A DNA stretch of 8,081 bases, taken from Bacteroidales bacterium (GTDB lineage: Bacteria > Bacteroidota > Bacteroidia > Bacteroidales > UBA932). Positions 5,006 to 8,081 of the stretch are shown piece after piece; positions within the stretch are counted from its first letter, which is position 1; every line of letters begins with the position of its first letter. The translations under genes were made by a program, and so were the position numbers. The DNA is taken from the NCBI GenBank assembly GCA_024402115.1, contig JAKSJQ010000066.1:1-8081 (forward strand). The letters are read 5' to 3'. A model generated the notes under the pieces. It searched no databases. It was not told the origin of the DNA and saw only the letters and a program-made list of their open reading frames with translations.

Positions 5006-6684
5006 ACGAGCATCAGCATTATCATCTGAGCTGATATCACACGAATGAATACGGCGAGGGGGTAGACGGTGGCATAGGCCTCGGATGCCTCCTCGTCTGC
5101 CGTTACGGAACTTGCATAGGTGAGTGACATAGGATTTGCCATCGCTCCGCAGATAACGCCGGCATTCTGTGCGTAATTGAGCTTGCCCCACTTCTTGCCT
5201 ATGATGGCGCAGAGGAAGGTAGGTACGATCGCTATGAAGAGGCTGATGACGACCCACATGAGGCCCTTGAGGCAGAGTATGGTTGGGAAGAAGTCCGCTC
5301 CGGCGAAGAATCCCAGGCAGGCCAGATAGATCGTGATTCCCATCTGGCGGAGCATGAGGTTCGCACTTCTCGTACTGAACGTGACGAGGTGGAAACGAGG
5401 TCCGAACGCACCCATGAGGATACCGATGATGATAGGACCGCCGGCGATTCCGAGCTTGATAGGTGTGCTCATTCCGGGAACCGCGATAGGAATCATTCCG
5501 ATGACGATACCGACTACGATACCGATGAACACGGTCACGAGGTTAGGGTTGCGGAGGTCCTTCTGCTCGTTTCCGAGAATCTCTCCGACCTTCTCCACTG
5601 CCGCTTCCTCTCCGACCACGGTGAGTCGGTCTCCGAGCTGGAGTCGGAGGCTCTGGTAAGGAATGAGCTCCACACCGGCACGGTTCACGCGGGTGATGTT
5701 GATCGAGAGCGTGCTGCGGAGGTGGAGAGAACCGATCTTGACTCCGTTGAGGGAGCTCTTGGACACGAGTATATGCTTGGACACGAGCTTGCTTCCGTCC
5801 ACGGTGTCCCAGTTTATGTCAGGACGGTTCCAGTCGGTCGACTCAGCGGTTCCGAAAACCACCTTGAAGTAGTCCACGTCATCCTTTGCGAGTACGACGA
5901 GCAGGTGGTCGTTTTCCTGAAGTACGGTATCAGAAAGTGGGAAGGTGACTTTTCCGTCGCGCCACACGCGGGAGATGGTCATGTGTTTCTCGCTCATCTT
6001 TGCAATCTCGGCGATGGTCTTGCCGAAGATCGCAGGGTTGCTTACGCGGAACTCGCAGATGTAGGTGGTGTTGGCAGCATCGGCCTTGCGGCTGTCGTCC
6101 TTTCTGTGGACCATGAATCTCATCATGATCAGGCAAGCCAGCACTCCGATAACGCCGCATGGATATCCGACTGCGCATGCGGTCGCCATGCCGTTGGCGA
6201 TGTCATGCTGCTCGGGATGCACGTCGAGAAGGGCCTGCTGCGCGGCACCCAGCATCGGAGTGTTGGTGGCTGCGCCGCTGAGCAGTCCCATGGCATCAGG
6301 AAGAGTAATCTTGGTGAAAGCATAGAGGACAAGCGTCGCGGCCGTGGTCATCACTATCGCGAGTATGGCGTAGATGTTGAGCTTGATTCCGCCTTGCTTG
6401 AGGGAAGGGAAGAAGCCCGGACCTACCTGTACGCCGAGAGTGTAGGTGAAAAGTATGAGACCGAAGTTCTGGGCGACGATCAGCATGTTCGATTCTACGG
6501 AGATGCCGAGCCTTTTGCATATGTCGCCGAAGATGATGCCGGCGAAGAATACGCAGGTGACGCCGAGCGAGATGCTCTTGACCTTGAGCTGGCCGAGCGC
6601 GAGACCTATGCCGCTGATCAGGGACAACAGGATAATGGCCTGGAGGTATCCAGGAACGGTAAATATGTCAGTTAACCAATGCAT
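5002..6684 (-). CDS. YidE/AspT-type transporter with two RCK_C (TrkA-C) domains
   Basis: This 560-residue inner-membrane protein belongs to the aspartate:alanine exchanger (AspT) family, whose uncharacterised members include YidE and YbjL. It has two membrane halves (about 12-195 and 380-560), each with 5-6 hydrophobic segments. They flank a cytoplasmic part with two RCK_C domains (about 206-280 and 296-372), small folds that often bind ligands. The halves are related: GAATNTPMLGAAQQA (137-151) corresponds to GAMANPMSLTYA (513-524), the paired family signature. A G-rich segment (GIAGGPIIIGILMGAFGP, 412-429) opens the second half's core. The start at 6684 is 1 nt after the stop of the upstream chrA-like gene, so translation is very likely coupled. 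The stop shares CTAG with the stop of the convergent methylase. The substrate is unknown: some AspT proteins exchange Asp and Ala, but most relatives are untested. Confidence 0.93.
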   Translation of the reverse strand: MHWLTDIFTVPGYLQAIILLSLISGIGLALGQLKVKSISLGVTCVFFAGIIFGDICKRLGISVESNMLIVAQNFGLILFTYTLGVQVGPGFFPSLKQGGIKLNIYAILAIVMTTAATLVLYAFTKITLPDAMGLLSGAATNTPMLGAAQQALLDVHPEQHDIANGMATACAVGYPCGVIGVLACLIMMRFMVHRKDDSRKADAANTTYICEFRVSNPAIFGKTIAEIAKMSEKHMTISRVWRDGKVTFPLSDTVLQENDHLLVVLAKDDVDYFKVVFGTAESTDWNRPDINWDTVDGSKLVSKHILVSKSSLNGVKIGSLHLRSTLSINITRVNRAGVELIPYQSLRLQLGDRLTVVGEEAAVEKVGEILGNEQKDLRNPNLVTVFIGIVVGIVIGMIPIAVPGMSTPIKLGIAGGPIIIGILMGAFGPRFHLVTFSTRSANLMLRQMGITIYLACLGFFAGADFFPTILCLKGLMWVVISLFIAIVPTFLCAIIGKKWGKLNYAQNAGVICGAMANPMSLTYASSVTADEEASEAYATVYPLAVFIRVISAQMIMLMLV

Positions 6685-6685
6685 G

Positions 6686-7234
6686 TCAATAGAGGAAATA
6701 GCCGGCGACTCCAGCGCCGATGATTATCAGTATAGGGCTTAATTTTGTCCACATCGAGAGCACGAACGCCACTGCGAAGAGAGCCCAGCTCTTCCAGTCG
6801 ATGAAGTTTTCCGGCGTCACGAGGACCACGGCTGCCGCACCTATGAGACCGACCACCGCGGGGCGGAGAGCCGACATTACTCCGGCGAAGACTCCGTTGC
6901 TCCGGAGCTTCTCGTAGAGGCGTACGATGGCCATCATTATGAGGAAGGATGGCAGCATGATGGCGAAGGTACTGGCCAATGAACCGAGTATGCAGACCCA
7001 TTCTGCTGCTCCCTGAGCCTGTACGACGCTGTATCCCACGTAAGTCGCGGTGTTGATGCCTATCGGACCGGGGGTCATCTGTGATATCGCCACGATGTCG
7101 GTGAACTGGGCCTCGGTGAGCCATCCGTGTACGGATACCACCTGGCTTTCGATCAGGGAGAGCATAGCATAGCCTCCGCCGATGGTGAAGGCGCCGATGA
7201 CGAAGAAGGTCCAGAAAAGCTGCAGGAAGATCAT
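6686..7234 (-). CDS. Chromate transporter family protein, half-size (second of pair)
   Basis: This 182-residue membrane protein holds one CHR domain, half of the classical two-domain ChrA. It shows GAFTIGGGYAMLSLIE (14-29), the hallmark first helix and loop, and ISQMTPGPIGINTATYVGY (50-68), which contains the conserved PGP-x-x-x-NT element. About six hydrophobic segments can be seen. Half-size CHR proteins are usually encoded in adjacent pairs and are thought to work together as a heterodimer. Here the ATG overlaps the stop of the upstream partner by 4 nt (ATGA), which fits balanced, coupled synthesis. Chromate efflux is the family name. In a gut-type anaerobe without other metal-resistance genes nearby, the natural substrate may be another oxyanion. 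Confidence 0.93.
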   Translation of the reverse strand: MIFLQLFWTFFVIGAFTIGGGYAMLSLIESQVVSVHGWLTEAQFTDIVAISQMTPGPIGINTATYVGYSVVQAQGAAEWVCILGSLASTFAIMLPSFLIMMAIVRLYEKLRSNGVFAGVMSALRPAVVGLIGAAAVVLVTPENFIDWKSWALFAVAFVLSMWTKLSPILIIIGAGVAGYFLY

Positions 7235-7788
7235 GCCTTACCTCCTTTCTCCTTGTAGAACATGATTGCGGTCGCGATGACGATGGTGACGAGCAATATG
7301 TATATAGGTGAAACCTTGAGGAAGGCGACGAGGGCGAGGGCAGCGATGCTGAGCACCCATGTCCACCAGCTCTTGTTCGCTTTGCGGGCCATCTCTATCA
7401 TAGGGACGACGATCAGCGCAACCACGACGGGACGTATGCCCTTGAAGATGCGGATCACGGTCTCGTTGTCCTGGTAGTTGCTGAAGAACATGGCTATCAG
7501 CAGGATGATGAGGAAAGGTGGGGTGCAGCTTCCGAGGGTCGCTGCGACTGCTCCCTTCCATCCTCTGATGCGGTAGCCGGCGAAGATGGAGGTGTTCACC
7601 GCGAGAAGTCCGGGCGCCGACTGGGCGATCGCAAGTATGTCCGGGAACTCCTCCTCAGCTATCCAACCTTTGCCGCAGACAGCCTCCTTGATGATGGGTA
7701 CCATGGCATATCCGCCGCCGATCGTGAATGCCCCGACCTTCGCGAAAACACCGAAAATATGTATGAGACTGACCTTTTCCTGTTCCAT
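7231..7788 (-). CDS. Chromate transporter family protein, half-size (first of pair)
   Basis: This 185-residue membrane protein has a single CHR domain, with GAFTIGGGYAMVPIIKE (19-35) and the second family block AIAQSAPGLLAVNTSIFAGYR (54-73, split here as AIAQSAPG and LLAVNTSIFAGYR). The usual PGP reads PGL at residues 59-61, a change seen at the best-conserved loop. About six hydrophobic segments follow. An in-frame ATG exists 21 nt upstream (7809), but the codons between the two ATGs contain a perfect -7 promoter box, and family homology begins after Met-Glu-Gln-Glu. I therefore take the ATG at 7788, from an essentially leaderless transcript. If a promoter further upstream is used, the longer 192-residue form is possible. 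It is the first gene of the three-gene unit with its partner and the AspT-type transporter. Confidence 0.9.
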   Translation of the reverse strand: MEQEKVSLIHIFGVFAKVGAFTIGGGYAMVPIIKEAVCGKGWIAEEEFPDILAIAQSAPGLLAVNTSIFAGYRIRGWKGAVAATLGSCTPPFLIILLIAMFFSNYQDNETVIRIFKGIRPVVVALIVVPMIEMARKANKSWWTWVLSIAALALVAFLKVSPIYILLVTIVIATAIMFYKEKGGKA

Positions 7789-7796
7789 TTCGGGGG

Positions 7797-7828
7797 CAAA
7801 TGTACTCATTCTGAAAAATTTTCTAAAA
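7797..7828 (-). promoter_or_regulatory. Promoter of the chrA pair-AspT-type operon
   Basis: On the minus strand TACATTTG (7804-7797) matches the Bacteroidota -7 consensus perfectly. The -33 region 19-21 nt upstream is only T-rich (TTTA/TTTT), so that element is weak. Transcription would begin near 7790, right at the ATG at 7788. The region upstream is shared with the A/T-rich stretch before the divergent rRNA promoter. Confidence 0.6.
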
Positions 7829-7873
7829 AAATACGAGAAAAATTTGGAGAGAAAGATTTTGTGCGTATCTTTG
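7811..7873 (+). promoter_or_regulatory. rRNA operon promoter with A/T-rich upstream element
   Basis: TTTG (7843-7846), a 19-nt spacer and TATCTTTG (7866-7873) match the Bacteroidota consensus at every position. This is expected for one of the strongest promoters in the cell. The 32 bases upstream (7811-7842) are made of A- and T-tracts and could act like an UP element. The predicted transcription start is near 7880, about 150 nt before mature 16S rRNA. Confidence 0.85.
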
Positions 7874-7879
7874 CAGCCC

Positions 7880-8031
7880 GTTTGAGAAACAACGGAAGTT
7901 CATTGAAAAGACTGGAAGAACAAGTACAAGCAAGTACCGAAAAAGAATCTGTAACAGATAAATTCGAGAAGCGTCATTTCTTAAAGGAATTGATAAGTCA
8001 AGGAATCAAGCTAAGAACTATAATTGATTAT
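7880..8031 (+). other. 16S rRNA leader (external transcribed spacer)
   Basis: This is the transcribed leader between the rRNA promoter and the 16S 5' end; I see no credible protein gene in it. GTTCATTGAAAA (7898-7909) resembles a boxA-type antitermination site (compare GTTCTTTGAAA). Other small structures are a tandem CAAGTAC (7921-7927 and 7931-7937), a 5-bp hairpin ATCTG-TAA-CAGAT (7947-7959) and an AT-only inverted repeat TATAAT-TG-ATTATA (8019-8032) ending at the mature 5' end. The matching 3' strand for an RNase III processing stem would lie beyond the window. Confidence 0.75.
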
Positions 8032-8081
8032 ACAATGAAGAGTTTGATCCTGGCTCAGGATGAACGCTAGCGGCAGGCTTA
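8032..8081 (+). rRNA. rrs: 16S ribosomal RNA, 5' end (continues beyond window)
   Basis: The universal 5' segment AGAGTTTGATCCTGGCTCAG lies at 8039-8058 and corresponds to E. coli positions 8-27, which puts position 1 at about 8032. The sequence that follows (GATGAACGCTAGCGGCAGGC) is of Bacteroidales type, different from the ATTGAACGCTGGCGGC of proteobacteria. Only the first 50 nt are present. Confidence 0.97.

Noticed and set aside
5012..5035. Inverted repeat ATCAGC-N12-GCTGAT near the convergent stops
   Set aside because: The stem is only 6 bp with a 12-nt loop and no T-run on either strand, so it is not a credible terminator.
5389..6675. Long open frame on the plus strand opposite the AspT-type transporter (428 codons)
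   Set aside because: The product is a Glu/Asp/His/Arg-rich shadow without hydrophobic core or recognisable domain; the minus-strand frame has clear family motifs.
6740..6747. TAATTTTG on the plus strand, a match to the -7 promoter box
   Set aside because: It lies inside the second chrA-like gene on the antisense strand and has no TTTG-like element 19-21 nt upstream.
7759..8070. Open frame running through the rRNA promoter and leader into 16S
   Set aside because: It crosses a consensus rRNA promoter and the 16S 5' end; the openness is due to the A-rich leader.
1..8081. CRISPR array, insertion sequence, phage, tRNA or defence genes
   Set aside because: No spaced direct repeats, transposase or integrase motifs, tRNA cloverleaf elements or defence domains were seen on either strand.

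Overview
The window comes from a chromosome of the order Bacteroidales (phylum Bacteroidota). Four signs agree. The 16S rRNA gene starting at about 8032 has a Bacteroidales-type 5' end. Genes show no clear Shine-Dalgarno sequences. The promoters fit the Bacteroidota consensus TTTG-N19-21-TAnnTTTG. The gene set is typical of the order (rpsB-tsf, a cyclophilin lipoprotein, an RsmI-like methylase, a YidE/AspT transporter, paired half-size ChrA proteins). The first bases of the 16S gene and the moderately high GC would suit a Rikenellaceae/Alistipes-like member, but 50 nt of 16S cannot settle this.

Layout: (1) 1-1344, plus strand: the 3' end of rpsB, then tsf and a strong intrinsic terminator. 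(2) 1355-1496, minus strand: a 130-nt gap that at first looks empty, or like the start of a small plus-strand ORF. Read on the minus strand it has a consensus promoter, about 100 nt of RNA and a GNRA-capped terminator, so I call it a probable small RNA gene. (3) 1477-2806, minus strand: a lipoprotein cyclophilin and a HAD phosphatase overlapping by 20 nt. (4) 2807-2846: a very compact divergent promoter region whose two -7 boxes are 1 bp apart. (5) 2847-5005, plus strand: a MATE/Wzx-type flippase and an RsmI-like methylase overlapping by 28 nt. (6) 5002-7788, minus strand: a tightly coupled operon of two half-size chromate-transporter-family genes followed by a YidE/AspT-type transporter. It runs convergently into the methylase, and the two stop codons share one CTAG. 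(7) 7789-8081: a divergent region with the chrA promoter on one side and a perfect rRNA promoter, a leader of about 150 nt and the first 50 nt of 16S rRNA on the other.

Most of the window is conserved housekeeping sequence. I see no mobile element, CRISPR array, tRNA, toxin-antitoxin pair or defence system. The item most likely to be undescribed is the small RNA. Its unpaired centre is the reverse complement of a typical Bacteroidota translation start (AACCTATGAAAAAAC), which suggests a trans-acting RNA that covers start codons. That role is inferred from sequence complementarity and has not been shown.
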